A stretch of 38,717 bases of DNA, from contig NZ_JAUYQU010000300.1 of NCBI RefSeq assembly GCF_030697065.1, positions 1 to 38,717 on the forward strand, read 5' to 3'. Of this stretch, positions 1 through 8,915 are shown piece after piece. Numbering within the stretch: position 1 is the first letter of the stretch; each line of letters begins with the position of its first letter. The notes beneath the pieces were generated by a model, which was given only the letters and a program-made list of their open reading frames with translations, had not been told where the DNA came from and ran no database searches. A program made the position numbers and the translations under genes. The stretch is from Bradyrhizobium sp. GTDB taxonomy: Bacteria; Pseudomonadota; Alphaproteobacteria; Rhizobiales; Xanthobacteraceae.

Positions 1-567
1 GAGGCCGCGCTCGTTCGATACCTCGGTGACGTCGCGCAGTATTACGATGCAATCCTGATGCAGCCGATCGTATCGGGAATCGAATACCGCGTCTTTCTGC
101 TCGACGACGAGATTCTCTTTACGGCGCGCAAACATCCGCCCTCGATTGTGGGCGATGGCGCCAGCAGCATCCGCGATCTCCTCAGTGCGCATAACCAGGG
201 CCTGCAATCCCGCGGCCTGTCGCCGGTTGCCATCGATCCCGACGCCGCATTCGACGCGGTGCTGCCCGCGGGCGAGCGACGGGAAATTCCCGGGCGGATG
301 AACCTCAGCGCCGGCGGAACGATGGTGCTCGAGGCGCCGCCGTCCGACGCCGCGTTGGCGCTGGCAAGGAAGGCAGCGCGGGCGCTCGGACTGCGCGTCG
401 CCGCCATCGACCTCTTCACCGCTGTCGGCGGCGACGCGGAAGCGATCCAGGTGATCGAGGTCAATTCCAACCCGTCGATCCGCCTGCTCGAGCAATCCCG
501 CCGCGGCGACCTGATCCTGAAAATCTGGCATCACACGTTTTCCGCGATGGGGCTTTTGGGTGTTTGA
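1..567 (+). CDS. ATP-grasp ligase, cyanophycin-synthetase-like, C-terminal part (5' end outside window)
   Basis: The frame is open from base 1 to a TGA at 565-567, leaving 188 residues of a longer protein. The sequence matches the C-terminal half of an ATP-grasp domain as found in cyanophycin synthetase and GshF-type ligases. It shows a GIEYRVFLLDDEILFTARK strand pair, then PPSIVGDGASSIRDLL, then NLSAGGT, and the Mg-binding strand VIEVNSNPSIRLLEQ near the end. Such enzymes activate a carboxylate as an acyl phosphate and join it to an amine. The next gene, a Mur ligase, starts inside its last codons (8-base overlap), so the two are probably translated together. In cyanophycin synthetase the ATP-grasp domain also precedes a Mur-ligase domain, in one chain. 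The substrate cannot be told from this fragment. Family assignment is fairly safe; cyanophycin production is not claimed. Confidence 0.8.
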   Translation, partial: EAALVRYLGDVAQYYDAILMQPIVSGIEYRVFLLDDEILFTARKHPPSIVGDGASSIRDLLSAHNQGLQSRGLSPVAIDPDAAFDAVLPAGERREIPGRMNLSAGGTMVLEAPPSDAALALARKAARALGLRVAAIDLFTAVGGDAEAIQVIEVNSNPSIRLLEQSRRGDLILKIWHHTFSAMGLLGV

Positions 568-1876
568 TCTTCCGAAATTCGGCAACGGCGTTTGCCTGGC
601 GCGGATGGCCGAATTGCTCGACGATCTCGCCATCGACCGGGCGCGGCTGACGCGCATCTCGGTGGTCGTCACCGGCTCGAACGGCAAGGGCTCCACCGCG
701 GCGTTCTGCGCCGGAATCGGCCGCGCCTACGGCCTGCGGTCGGGATTGTTCACCTCGCCGCATCTGTATCGTTTCAACGAGCGGGTTCAGGTCGATGGCG
801 CCGAGATCGGCGATGCCGATCTGGCGCGATTGATATCGCGGATCGAAACGGCAATCGCCGGGATATCGAAACGGCGCGGCGAACAGTTCGGCGCCTTCGA
901 GGCCCTGTTCGCGCTGGCATGCCTGCATTTCCAGGAGACGGCATGTGATTTCGCGGTGTTCGAAGCCGGCATCGGCGGACGCTACGACGTGACGCGCCTG
1001 GTCGGCGCGCTCACGACCTGCGTCACCTCGGTCGATTACGAACATGTCGCACTGCTCGGCCATTCCCTCGACCTGATTGCCTCCGACAAGAGCGACGCCT
1101 GCGCCGCCGGCGGCACCGTCGTCTATGGCGAGAACTGTGCGCACCTGAAGCCGCATCTGATCGAGTATAACCACCATCGTGGGGTGACTTCGCGCTTTGT
1201 CCGCGACGACATCGGGGTCGGCGGCGAGGCCGCCACCGCTTCGCGGCAGCAGTTCGACTTCCGGTTCGGGGGCCACGAGCTTCCTGCGCTGGAAATCGGT
1301 CTGCCCGGCACATTCCAGCGCAACAATGCGGCCATCGCCGTCGCCCTGTTCCTGCTCTGGCTGCGGCGCATGCGGCCCGGCGCCGATGCCGCCGGCTGCG
1401 AAGCCGCCGTGCGCTCGGGCCTTCGCGAGACGCGCTGGCCCGGCCGCCTCGAAACGATCATGCATGACCCGCTCACCGTCGTCGATGTCGGCCATACCCC
1501 TGATGGCGTCAGGCAGTCGCTGGCCAGCCTCACGGCGATCCATGGCGCCGGGGACTGGATTCTGGTGGTCGGCGTTTCCGGCGACAAGAGCGCCGACGGG
1601 ATCGTCGGCGTGCTGGCGCCATGCTTCGACACGGTCATCTGCACCCGCGCGCACCACAAGGGCGCCGACGCGGCGGTGATCGCCAGTGCGGTGCGCAAGG
1701 CCAACCCGCAAGCCGATGTTCACATCGCCGCGACGATTGCGGAGGCCGTAACGATGAGCCGGCAACTCGCCGCCTCAAGGAAGCGAAGGATCTATGTGGC
1801 GGGCGGACTGTTCCTGGCGATCGAATATGCCGTGGTCGCCCGCGGCGGCCGGGCAGAAGATTTGAGTTTTTTCTGA
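560..1876 (+). CDS. Mur ligase family protein, FolC-like
   Basis: This 438-residue protein starts at GTG 560, overlapping the ATP-grasp gene by 8 bases. It carries the FolC-type Mur ligase motifs: P-loop TGSNGKGST (38-46), FTSPHL (about 64-69), FEAGIGGRYDVT (about 134-145) and VDVGHTPDG with His312. In ordinary folylpolyglutamate synthases that last motif reads DGAHN, so Asn is replaced by Thr. FolC enzymes add glutamate to folate through an acyl phosphate. Here the partner is an ATP-grasp ligase and not a folate gene (such as accD or trpF, common FolC neighbours), so the product is more likely a peptide or amino-acid conjugate made jointly with the upstream enzyme. That role is inference. 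A housekeeping folC remains possible but is less likely given the context. Confidence 0.8.
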   Translation: MFDLPKFGNGVCLARMAELLDDLAIDRARLTRISVVVTGSNGKGSTAAFCAGIGRAYGLRSGLFTSPHLYRFNERVQVDGAEIGDADLARLISRIETAIAGISKRRGEQFGAFEALFALACLHFQETACDFAVFEAGIGGRYDVTRLVGALTTCVTSVDYEHVALLGHSLDLIASDKSDACAAGGTVVYGENCAHLKPHLIEYNHHRGVTSRFVRDDIGVGGEAATASRQQFDFRFGGHELPALEIGLPGTFQRNNAAIAVALFLLWLRRMRPGADAAGCEAAVRSGLRETRWPGRLETIMHDPLTVVDVGHTPDGVRQSLASLTAIHGAGDWILVVGVSGDKSADGIVGVLAPCFDTVICTRAHHKGADAAVIASAVRKANPQADVHIAATIAEAVTMSRQLAASRKRRIYVAGGLFLAIEYAVVARGGRAEDLSFF

Positions 1877-1955
1877 CGCGGGCTTCAGCCTTCGTCATTT
1901 GCTCTGGCATCGTACCCAACGCATAATGCGGGCCAAATGTGAGGGAGAAAACGCC

Positions 1956-2957
1956 ATGAACGCAACCGTCAATCGCCAGATCCTGCTGGTCGAAAAGCCC
2001 ACCGGCAAACTCGGACCCGAGCATTTCAGACTGACGGAGGCCGCCATCCCCCAGCCTGGGGACGGCGAGGTGCTGCTCAAGCTGCGCTACATCTCGCTCG
2101 ATGCGGCGAACCGGGCGTGGATGCACGGCGCGACCTACCGCGCGGCGGTCGAGGCCAATACGGTGATGGCCGGCGGCGGCATCGCCGAAGTGGTTTCGTC
2201 GAAGGACGACAGCCTCAAGCCCGGCGACATCGTGTTCGGCGATACCGGCTGGCAGGACTACGCGGCGGTGCCGGCGAAACACCTGAGCAAGATGCCGAAA
2301 CTTGAGCCGATGACGCACCTGCTCAGCGTCTACGGCATCGCCGGCCTCACCGCCTATTTCGGGCTGCTCGACATCGGCAAGCCGAAGGCCGGCGAAACCG
2401 TGGTGGTCTCGGCCGCGGCCGGGTCGGTCGGCTCGATCGTCGGCCAGATCGCGAAGATCAAGGGATGCCGCGTCGTCGGTATCGCCGGCGGCAAGGACAA
2501 ATGCGACTGGCTGGTCAAGGAACTCGGCTTCGACGCCGCGGTCGATTACAAGGACGGTGCGGTATTCAAGGCGCTGCGCGCCGCAGCCCCAAAGGGCATC
2601 GACGTCTATTTCGACAATGTCGGCGGCGACATTCTCGAAGCCTGCCTGGCGCAGATGAACAATCGCGGCCGCATCGCCTGCTGCGGCGCGATCTCGCAAT
2701 ATGACGGCGTGCCCTCGGCGCACGGGCCGCGCGGCGTGCCCGGCCTGATCGTGGTGAAGCGCCTCGTCATGCAGGGGTTTATCGTGATGGACTTCATGGA
2801 CCAGCGCGATCAGGCGCTGAAGGACCTGCAGTCCTGGGTCGCATCCGGGAAACTTAAAGTGCAGGAGGACGTCATCGAAGGGCTGGAGAATACACCGCAG
2901 GCGCTGATCGGACTGCTGGCCGGCGAAAACCGCGGCAAGCGGATGGTGAAGGTGTAG
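1956..2957 (+). CDS. NADP-dependent oxidoreductase, zinc-free MDR family (CurA / prostaglandin-reductase-like)
   Basis: The start is ATG 1956, preceded by GAGGGAGAA at 1941-1949. An in-frame ATG at 1899 has no such site. The 333-residue product has the MDR layout: an N-terminal GroES-like part (RYISLDAANRAWM) and a nucleotide-binding fold with SAAAGSVGSIVGQIAK. Further along come YFDNVGGD and GRIACCGAISQYD, typical of the YncB/CurA and leukotriene-B4 12-hydroxydehydrogenase branch. No zinc-binding cysteine set is seen. Members use NADPH to reduce the C=C bond of alpha,beta-unsaturated ketones or aldehydes in the cytosol, often in detoxification. It ends 4 bases from the convergent end of the RND permease. 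The natural substrate is unknown. Confidence 0.88.
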   Translation: MNATVNRQILLVEKPTGKLGPEHFRLTEAAIPQPGDGEVLLKLRYISLDAANRAWMHGATYRAAVEANTVMAGGGIAEVVSSKDDSLKPGDIVFGDTGWQDYAAVPAKHLSKMPKLEPMTHLLSVYGIAGLTAYFGLLDIGKPKAGETVVVSAAAGSVGSIVGQIAKIKGCRVVGIAGGKDKCDWLVKELGFDAAVDYKDGAVFKALRAAAPKGIDVYFDNVGGDILEACLAQMNNRGRIACCGAISQYDGVPSAHGPRGVPGLIVVKRLVMQGFIVMDFMDQRDQALKDLQSWVASGKLKVQEDVIEGLENTPQALIGLLAGENRGKRMVKV

Positions 2958-2961
2958 CGCC

Positions 2962-5900
2962 CTAATGCGTCACTCCCGGCGCCGGCTGCGGCGCCGGAGC
3001 TTCGCTCTTGCGGCCCGCCAGCCAGTTTTCGAAACGCTGCACCACGACGAAGAACGTCGGCACGAACAGCACGGCGAGGCAGGTCGAGGCCAGCATGCCT
3101 GAAAACACGGTGATGCCGATCGACTTGCGGGCGCTGGCGCCGGCGCCGGTCGCCAGCACCAGCGGCACCACGCCGAGGATGAAGGCGAACGAGGTCATCA
3201 GGATCGGGCGGAATCGCGACCGCGCCGCCGCAATCGCGGATTCCATCAGCGGCTTGCGGTCGCGGACATGCAGCTCCAGCGCCACCTCGACGATGAGGAT
3301 GGCGTTCTTGGCCGACAGCGCGATCAGCAGGATAATGCCGATCTGGGTGTAGAGGTTGTTTTCGATCCGCAGCGCCGTCAGCACTGCCATCGGGCCGAGC
3401 AGCGAGAGCGGCACCGCCAGGATCACCGAGATCGGCGCGTACCAGCTTTCATATTGTCCGGCCAGCACCAGATACACCAGCAGCAAAGCAAGCCCGAACG
3501 CCCAGAAGATCTGGCCGCCGACCACCTTCTCCTGGTACGACATCGCGGTCCACTCGAAGCCGGCGCCGGGCGGCAGCGTCCTGGCGGCGATCTCCTCCAT
3601 CAGCGCCATCGACTGACCGGAGCTGTAGCCGGTGGCCGGCAGGCCGATCACCGTCGCGGACGGATAGAGATTGTACAGGCTGATCAGCGACGGGCCGACC
3701 GCCGGCGTGATCCTGGCCACCGTGCCGAGCGGAATCATGTCGCCCTGCGAATTGCGCACCATCAGCTTTTCGATGTCGCGCGGGGTCAGCCGGAACTGCG
3801 AATCCGCCTGGGCGTAGACCTGGAAGGTGCGGCCGAACTTGTTGAACTGGTTGACGAAGCTTGAGCCCATGTAGGACGACAGCGTCGAGAAGATCTGGTC
3901 GGTGGTGACATGCAGGGTCTGGGTCTTGATCCGGTCCACCTCGACGTCGAACTGCGGCACCATCGATCGGAACGACGAACTGACGCGCTGCAGCGCGCTT
4001 TGCGTCTGCGCATTCGCCACGATGGCGCCGGCGATGGCCTGCAGCTTGCCGAAATCGGCATTGCCGTCGCGCAGCTGGACCTGCATGGCAAAGCCGGCGG
4101 CGTTGCCGATGCCCTGGATCGGCGGCGGCGGAATCACCAGGATCCGCGCCTCCTGGATTGCCGACATCTTCTCGTTCAGCCCGACGAACAGCGACCGCAG
4201 GTCCTGGCCCGGACCCCGCGCGCTCCACTCCTTCAGGATCAGATAAGCCACGCCGGCGTTGGCAAGGCTCGACGAGTTGTCGAGCGCCGAGATGCCGGCG
4301 ATGCCGATCACCTGGTCGACACCGGGCGTGTTGCCGGCGAGGTCGCTGACCTGCTTGATCACATTCTGGGTGCGGTCGAGGGAGGCGCCGTCGGGCAGTT
4401 GCACCGCGACCAGCAGATAGCCCTGGTCCTCGATCGGGATGAAGCCGGTCGGCACCCGCGACAGGCCCCAGCCGGCGATGCCGATCAGGATCAGCGCAGC
4501 GATCACCGACGCTCCGCTGTGCGCGACCAGCCGGCCGATCAGTCTCGCATAGCCGCGTTCGACGCGGTCATAGACTGCATTGAAGCCGCGATAGAACCAG
4601 TTGCGCTGTTCCGGCGGCACCGGCTGGCGCAGCCACAGCGCGCATTGCGTCGGCTTCAGCGTGGCGGCGTTGATGGCGCTGAGCAGCGCAGTGGCGGCGA
4701 TCACCAGCGCGAACTGCGCGTACATCTTGCCGGTCAGGCCGGGCAGGAAGGCGGCCGGCAGAAACACCGAGATCAGCACCAGCGTGATGCCGACGATCGG
4801 CGCGAACAGCGCATCCATCGCCGCGATCGCGGCGTCATGACCGGACATGCCCTTCTCGATATTGTGGGCGGCGCCCTCGACCACCACGATGGCGTCGTCC
4901 ACCACGATACCGATCGCAAGCACGATCGCAAACAGCGTCGAGATGTTGACGGTGAAGCCGAGTGCGGCCATCGCCGCGAAGGCGCCGATGATGGTCACCG
5001 GCACGGTCGTGGCCGGCACCAGCATCGCGCGCCAGTCCTGCAGGAAGATCAGGATCACGACCAGCACCAGCAGGCCGGCCTCGATCAGGGTCTTGTAGAC
5101 CTCCTTGATCGATTCCGCGACGAATTTGGTGGTGTCGAACGGCGTGTCGTATTTGACGTCTTTCGGAAATGCCCTGGCCAGCACCGCCATCTTGGCTTCG
5201 ACCGCCTTCTCGACCTCGAGCGCGTTGGCGCCGGGCGACTGGAACACGCCGATGCCGACCGAAGGCTTGTTGTTGAGCGAGAAGATCTGGCTGTAGGTCT
5301 GCGCCCCCAGTTCGACCCGGCCGACGTCGCGCACGCGGGTGACGTCGCCGCTGGTACCGGTCTTGACGATCACGTTCTCGAATTCACTCACGTCGTCGAG
5401 CCGGCCGCTGACATTGAGCGTGTACTGGAACGCCTGTCCTGATGGCACCGGCGGCGCGCCGACCTGGCCCGCGGTGACCTGCTGGCTCTGCTGCTGGATC
5501 GCCTGGATGACGTCCTGCGGCATCAGCCCGCGCACCTGCAGCTTGTTGGGATCGAGCCAGACCCGCATCGAATACTGGCCGGCGCCGAACACCGTGACGT
5601 TGCCGACCCCGGGCAGCCGCGACAATTCATCTCTTATGTTGATGGTGGCATAGTTGGACAGGAACAGGCTTTCATAGGTCGCATCGGGCGAACTCAGCGT
5701 CACGAACAGCAGGATCGCCGTCGAGCGCTTCTGCACCGTAACGCCCTGGTTCTGCACCGCCTGCGGCAACTGCGACAGCGCGCTCGACACCCGATTCTGC
5801 ACCAGCACCTGCGCGAAATTGAGGTCGGTGCCGATCTTGAACGTCACCGTCAGCGAATAGGTGCCGTCGGCGCCGCTGTAGGACTGCATGTAAAGCATGT

Positions 5901-6123
5901 CCTCGACGCCATTGACCTGCTGCTCGATCGGCAGCGCCACCGTGTCGATCACGGTCCTGGCGCTGGCGCCGGGATAGCGCGTCGTCACCTGCACCGTCGG
6001 CGGCACCACGTCTGGATACTGCGCGACCGGGAGGGTGAACAGCGCCACGCCGCCGATCAGGATCATCAGGATCGCGATGACGTTGGAAAGAACCGGCCGC
6101 TCGATGAAGAATTTCGAAATCAT
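2962..6123 (-). CDS. RND multidrug efflux permease, HAE1 family (AcrB/MexB type)
   Basis: This 1053-residue protein has the length and motifs of AcrB-type inner-membrane proton/drug antiporters. It begins MISKFFIERPVLSNVIAIL, a characteristic first helix. The proton-relay aspartates are Asp409-Asp410 in GIVVDDAIVVVE (helix 4), and the matching lysine is Lys939 in ALSAKNAIL (helix 10). Two large periplasmic loops with porter-domain sequence (YPGASARTVIDTVALPIEQ) follow helices 1 and 7. It lies 9 bases downstream of its periplasmic adaptor gene, with AGGA 7 bases before the ATG. The complex would need a TolC-type outer membrane channel, which is not encoded nearby. Substrates cannot be read from the sequence. 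Confidence 0.97.
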   Translation of the reverse strand: MISKFFIERPVLSNVIAILMILIGGVALFTLPVAQYPDVVPPTVQVTTRYPGASARTVIDTVALPIEQQVNGVEDMLYMQSYSGADGTYSLTVTFKIGTDLNFAQVLVQNRVSSALSQLPQAVQNQGVTVQKRSTAILLFVTLSSPDATYESLFLSNYATINIRDELSRLPGVGNVTVFGAGQYSMRVWLDPNKLQVRGLMPQDVIQAIQQQSQQVTAGQVGAPPVPSGQAFQYTLNVSGRLDDVSEFENVIVKTGTSGDVTRVRDVGRVELGAQTYSQIFSLNNKPSVGIGVFQSPGANALEVEKAVEAKMAVLARAFPKDVKYDTPFDTTKFVAESIKEVYKTLIEAGLLVLVVILIFLQDWRAMLVPATTVPVTIIGAFAAMAALGFTVNISTLFAIVLAIGIVVDDAIVVVEGAAHNIEKGMSGHDAAIAAMDALFAPIVGITLVLISVFLPAAFLPGLTGKMYAQFALVIAATALLSAINAATLKPTQCALWLRQPVPPEQRNWFYRGFNAVYDRVERGYARLIGRLVAHSGASVIAALILIGIAGWGLSRVPTGFIPIEDQGYLLVAVQLPDGASLDRTQNVIKQVSDLAGNTPGVDQVIGIAGISALDNSSSLANAGVAYLILKEWSARGPGQDLRSLFVGLNEKMSAIQEARILVIPPPPIQGIGNAAGFAMQVQLRDGNADFGKLQAIAGAIVANAQTQSALQRVSSSFRSMVPQFDVEVDRIKTQTLHVTTDQIFSTLSSYMGSSFVNQFNKFGRTFQVYAQADSQFRLTPRDIEKLMVRNSQGDMIPLGTVARITPAVGPSLISLYNLYPSATVIGLPATGYSSGQSMALMEEIAARTLPPGAGFEWTAMSYQEKVVGGQIFWAFGLALLLVYLVLAGQYESWYAPISVILAVPLSLLGPMAVLTALRIENNLYTQIGIILLIALSAKNAILIVEVALELHVRDRKPLMESAIAAARSRFRPILMTSFAFILGVVPLVLATGAGASARKSIGITVFSGMLASTCLAVLFVPTFFVVVQRFENWLAGRKSEAPAPQPAPGVTH

Positions 6124-6132
6124 GGATCGGTC

Positions 6133-7365
6133 CTATTTGGCCGATGCCGGCGGCGCCTGACTGGCTGGCGGCGCCTGATCGGCTGGCGGCGCCTGGGCTT
6201 TCCGTACCTGCGGATCGACCTTCTGGCCGGGGATCGCGCGCAGCAGTCCGGCCGTCACGACACGGTCGTCGGGCTTCAGTCCGCTTTCGATCACGCGAAA
6301 CTCGCCGTCCAGCGGCCCGGTCACCACCTTGCACTGCTCCACGATGTTCTCGCTGTTCACCACCAGCACGTAGCGTCCGGCCTGATCGCTGCCCAGCGCC
6401 ACATCGGGGACCAGCAAGGCATTCTGCTGCTCGAGGGGAACGCGGATGCGAACGAAATATCCGGGCAGCAGGACGCGATCGGCATTGGGCAGCACGCCGC
6501 GTACCGCCAGCGTTCCGGTCGACTGATTGACCGTCGGCGCGGCATAATCGAGCTTGCCCTTGTGCGGATATCCGCTTTCAGTCTGCAGCCCGACCTCGAC
6601 CGGCAATTGCTCGAGATCGCTCGCCGTCATGCCGCGGCGCCTGGCCTCGGCGCGGATCCGCAGCACGTCCTGTTCATTGACGTTGAAGTTCACATAGAGC
6701 GGGTCGAGCGCCACGATGGTCGCAAGCTGGGTCGGCGACGACGCGCCGACGAGCTGGCCGACCGAGACCAGATGCGCGCTGACGACGCCGTCGAACGGCG
6801 CCGTAACATTGGTATAGCCGTAGTTGACCGCCGCAATCCTGGTGTTGACCTGTGCCTGCTGCAGATTGGCCTGGGCGTTGTCGCGCGCGGACGTCGAATT
6901 ATCCAGCGTCGCCTGCGACACCACCTGTCGCTGCACCAGATCCGACTGGCGCTTGAAGTCGGCTTCGGTCTGTTTCACCGACGCCTGCGTGCCGGCTTCG
7001 GCGGCCTGCGCCTGCTCCAGTTTCAGCTTGTAGGTCTCGGGCTCGATCGTGAACAGCGTGGTGCCCGCCTTCACCGGGGTGCCGTCCTTGTACTCGATCG
7101 ATTGCAGCACGCCCTGCACCCGCGCGACGAGATCGACGCTCTTGATCGGCGCGGTGTTGCCGGTGGCTTCGAGGTAACGGGTAATGACGCGCTGGACCGG
7201 CGGCGCGACCTCCACCTTCGGCGGCGGCGGCGGCACGAAAGCATTTTGTTCGCAGGCACTTAAAACGACGAATGCAGCGATGACGAACGTCATGCGATAG
7301 GCATTGCCGACCCCTGGCCGCACGCTGCTTTCCGGACCGGTGCATGTTGACGAATGCGTCGGCAT
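6133..7365 (-). CDS. RND efflux periplasmic adaptor (MFP/HlyD family), probable lipoprotein
   Basis: The 410-residue adaptor links the RND permease to an outer membrane channel. It has a lipobox (VVLSAC, Cys38 from this start), so it is probably lipid-anchored in the periplasm. A biotinyl-lipoyl half follows (SVDLVARVQGVLQSIEYKDGTPVKAGTTLF), then an alpha-helical hairpin rich in Gln/Ala (about 110-170), the second lipoyl half (YTNVTAPFDGVVSAHLVSVG) and a beta-barrel. An internal ATG at 7293 would give a shorter signal but lacks a basic residue before the hydrophobic stretch and has a poorly spaced ribosome site, so the upstream ATG is kept with some doubt. The C-terminus is a Pro/Ala-rich tail made of near-identical hexapeptides encoded by an 18-base tandem repeat. 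It is the first gene of an adaptor-permease operon. Confidence 0.93.
   Translation of the reverse strand: MPTHSSTCTGPESSVRPGVGNAYRMTFVIAAFVVLSACEQNAFVPPPPPKVEVAPPVQRVITRYLEATGNTAPIKSVDLVARVQGVLQSIEYKDGTPVKAGTTLFTIEPETYKLKLEQAQAAEAGTQASVKQTEADFKRQSDLVQRQVVSQATLDNSTSARDNAQANLQQAQVNTRIAAVNYGYTNVTAPFDGVVSAHLVSVGQLVGASSPTQLATIVALDPLYVNFNVNEQDVLRIRAEARRRGMTASDLEQLPVEVGLQTESGYPHKGKLDYAAPTVNQSTGTLAVRGVLPNADRVLLPGYFVRIRVPLEQQNALLVPDVALGSDQAGRYVLVVNSENIVEQCKVVTGPLDGEFRVIESGLKPDDRVVTAGLLRAIPGQKVDPQVRKAQAPPADQAPPASQAPPASAK
6147..6200 (-). repeat. 18-base tandem repeat (3 units) in the adaptor C-terminus
   Basis: Three consecutive 18-base units (6147-6164, 6165-6182, 6183-6200 on the + strand) share the core CTGGCGGCGCCTGA. 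They encode the repeated hexapeptide APPA(S/D)Q near the C-terminus of the efflux adaptor. Unit number probably varies between strains by slippage. Confidence 0.75.
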
Positions 7366-7563
7366 TATTGCTGTGCCCCGATTGTTTTTTGTTCTGGAAA
7401 AACTTGGTTTGAAGGAAAATTTTCCACACGCATGAATAGCAACAATCCTCTTGCAGTGGAACCCGAAACCGAAAATGATGCCGGCCGATAAAATTCTGCC
7501 ACCCGTTTTTTGATCACCTCGATTGCAGCGGCGGCTTGCGCGACAACCTAAGGATTAGCTAAA

Positions 7564-8376
7564 ATGATCAATACGTTAAAACACGGGGCGCTGCTCGTAA
7601 CCGCCATATTCATGGTGGCGACACCAGCATCCTCGCAAGCTCCCACCGACGCCCAGCGCAACGCCATCCGGTCGCAATGCAGCGCCGACTATCAGGCGCA
7701 TTGCGCCAGCGTCCCGCCGGGCGGCGAAGCTTCGCTGCAGTGCCTGCAGAAGAACATGTCGAGCCTTTCATCCGGCTGCCAGGGCGCGGTGCGCGCGGTC
7801 GAACCCGCGGCTGCGCCGAAGGCGGAGACGGCTCCGGCGGCTGCACCCAAAGCTGCCGCCGCTCCCGCAGCTGCTGCCACTGCGAAGCCTGCAACAGCCA
7901 CCCCGGCAACGGCGCCCAAGGCCGCCGCGAGTCCGGCGAAACAGCCGACCGATGCGCAGGCTGCCGCGATCCGGAGCGCCTGCCGCTCCGACTATCAGAA
8001 GGTCTGCGCCGGCGTGCCGACCGGCGGCGCCCCGGCACTGCAATGTCTGGAAAAGAACAAGGCGAAGGTATCGGCGCCCTGCGCGCGAGCTGTCGCCGCG
8101 GCGGGCGGCGGCGCCGCGCCCGCTGCGGGCGGCGCTACCGCAAAAGCGAGCCCGGGCGCAGCTCCCGCCGCTGCGCCCGCGCCGGCCCTGGTGCTGCGAC
8201 CGATGCGGCCGCGCGAAGAGTTGTTCGTCCTGAGGTCGGCATGCAGCGGCGACGTTCGTACGCTGTGCGCCGGCGTGGCACCCGGCGGCGGCCGGATCAT
8301 GCAATGTCTGGCGACGCAGGCGGGCTCGATTTCGCCGGCATGCAAGGAAGTGCTTGCCCAGTTTGCGGCGAACTGA
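7564..8376 (+). CDS. Secreted protein with three cysteine-rich repeats (Cys_rich_FGFR type)
   Basis: This 270-residue protein has a signal peptide (hydrophobic LLVTAIFMVATPASSQA, likely cut near residue 26). Three modules follow, each with cysteines in the pattern C-x7-C-x12-C-x11-C: Cys39/47/60/72, Cys140/148/161/173 and Cys227/235/248/260. The modules match the short Cys-rich repeat first named from the Golgi/FGF-receptor-binding protein and common in rhizobial secreted proteins. Ala/Pro/Lys-rich linkers of low complexity separate them. Four conserved cysteines suggest two disulfides per module in the periplasm. It is divergent from the efflux operon. Function unknown; the repeat family gives no enzymatic clue. 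Confidence 0.85.
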   Translation: MINTLKHGALLVTAIFMVATPASSQAPTDAQRNAIRSQCSADYQAHCASVPPGGEASLQCLQKNMSSLSSGCQGAVRAVEPAAAPKAETAPAAAPKAAAAPAAAATAKPATATPATAPKAAASPAKQPTDAQAAAIRSACRSDYQKVCAGVPTGGAPALQCLEKNKAKVSAPCARAVAAAGGGAAPAAGGATAKASPGAAPAAAPAPALVLRPMRPREELFVLRSACSGDVRTLCAGVAPGGGRIMQCLATQAGSISPACKEVLAQFAAN

Positions 8377-8424
8377 AGGGGTTGCCGGCCGGTTAGCCAG
8401 ATCAGGCAAGCCGGCGCTGGTCGG

Positions 8425-8781
8425 CTACTCGGTCCGAAACGCGAGGATCAGCTGGATCAGCCGGACTGACAGCGCGACATAGAGGAGTGTCATGGCGATC
8501 TGGTACGCGAAATGCCAATTCAGCCTTGCCAGTCTGTAGAGACCGTCGATGAAATTCAGCACCAGAAGGAAAATGCCGAACAACTCGACGCCGCGGCCGA
8601 CCAGGCCGTGACGCAAATAGCCGAACAGCTCGATCGCCGGATCGGCGCTCGAGACATGCGCGCCCGCCGAGACGATCAGCGTGCCGATGATCACCTTTTC
8701 GACATGCGAGAATATTTCCTTGGAGGCCTGCTCGACATGCCCGGAATAGAACGCGAGCCACCTGTTTCTGATGTCCGCCAT
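8425..8781 (-). CDS. Small membrane protein, unknown function
   Basis: This 118-residue protein has AAGGAG ideally placed before ATG 8781. A short amphipathic N-terminus (RWLAFYSGHVEQASKEIF) is followed by about three hydrophobic segments: KVIIGTLIVSAGAHV, GVELFGIFLLVLNFIDGLY and YQIAMTLLYVALSVRLIQLIL. There are no cysteines and no recognisable catalytic motif. It lies between two plus-strand genes for Cys-repeat proteins but points the other way. I do not recognise the family. Confidence 0.72.
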   Translation of the reverse strand: MADIRNRWLAFYSGHVEQASKEIFSHVEKVIIGTLIVSAGAHVSSADPAIELFGYLRHGLVGRGVELFGIFLLVLNFIDGLYRLARLNWHFAYQIAMTLLYVALSVRLIQLILAFRTE

Positions 8782-8915
8782 GGGTTCTCCTTCATGGACC
8801 GGCGATGTTTCAAAGGCTCAATACAACGGGTCCCCGCCCCGGAAGCAAGCCGGCGGCCTGCCCGACCATCTTCCACGCGCGCCGGAGATGCTCCGGCATA
8901 AAAAGGAAACGACCC

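Noticed and set aside
461..1765. Long minus-strand frame opposite the Mur ligase
   Set aside because: Arg/Gly/Ala-rich sequence with no family motif, while the plus strand carries clear Mur-ligase motifs.
3910..5442. Long open frame on the + strand opposite the RND permease (510 codons)
   Set aside because: Its product is a low-complexity His/Arg/Asp-rich shadow typical of antisense frames in GC-rich DNA, and the permease on the other strand is certain.
7414..7425. Perfect palindrome GGAAAATTTTCC between the efflux operon and the Cys-repeat gene
   Set aside because: Only 12 bases in an AT-rich promoter region, seen once, with no regulator gene nearby. It may be chance, so it is not called an operator.
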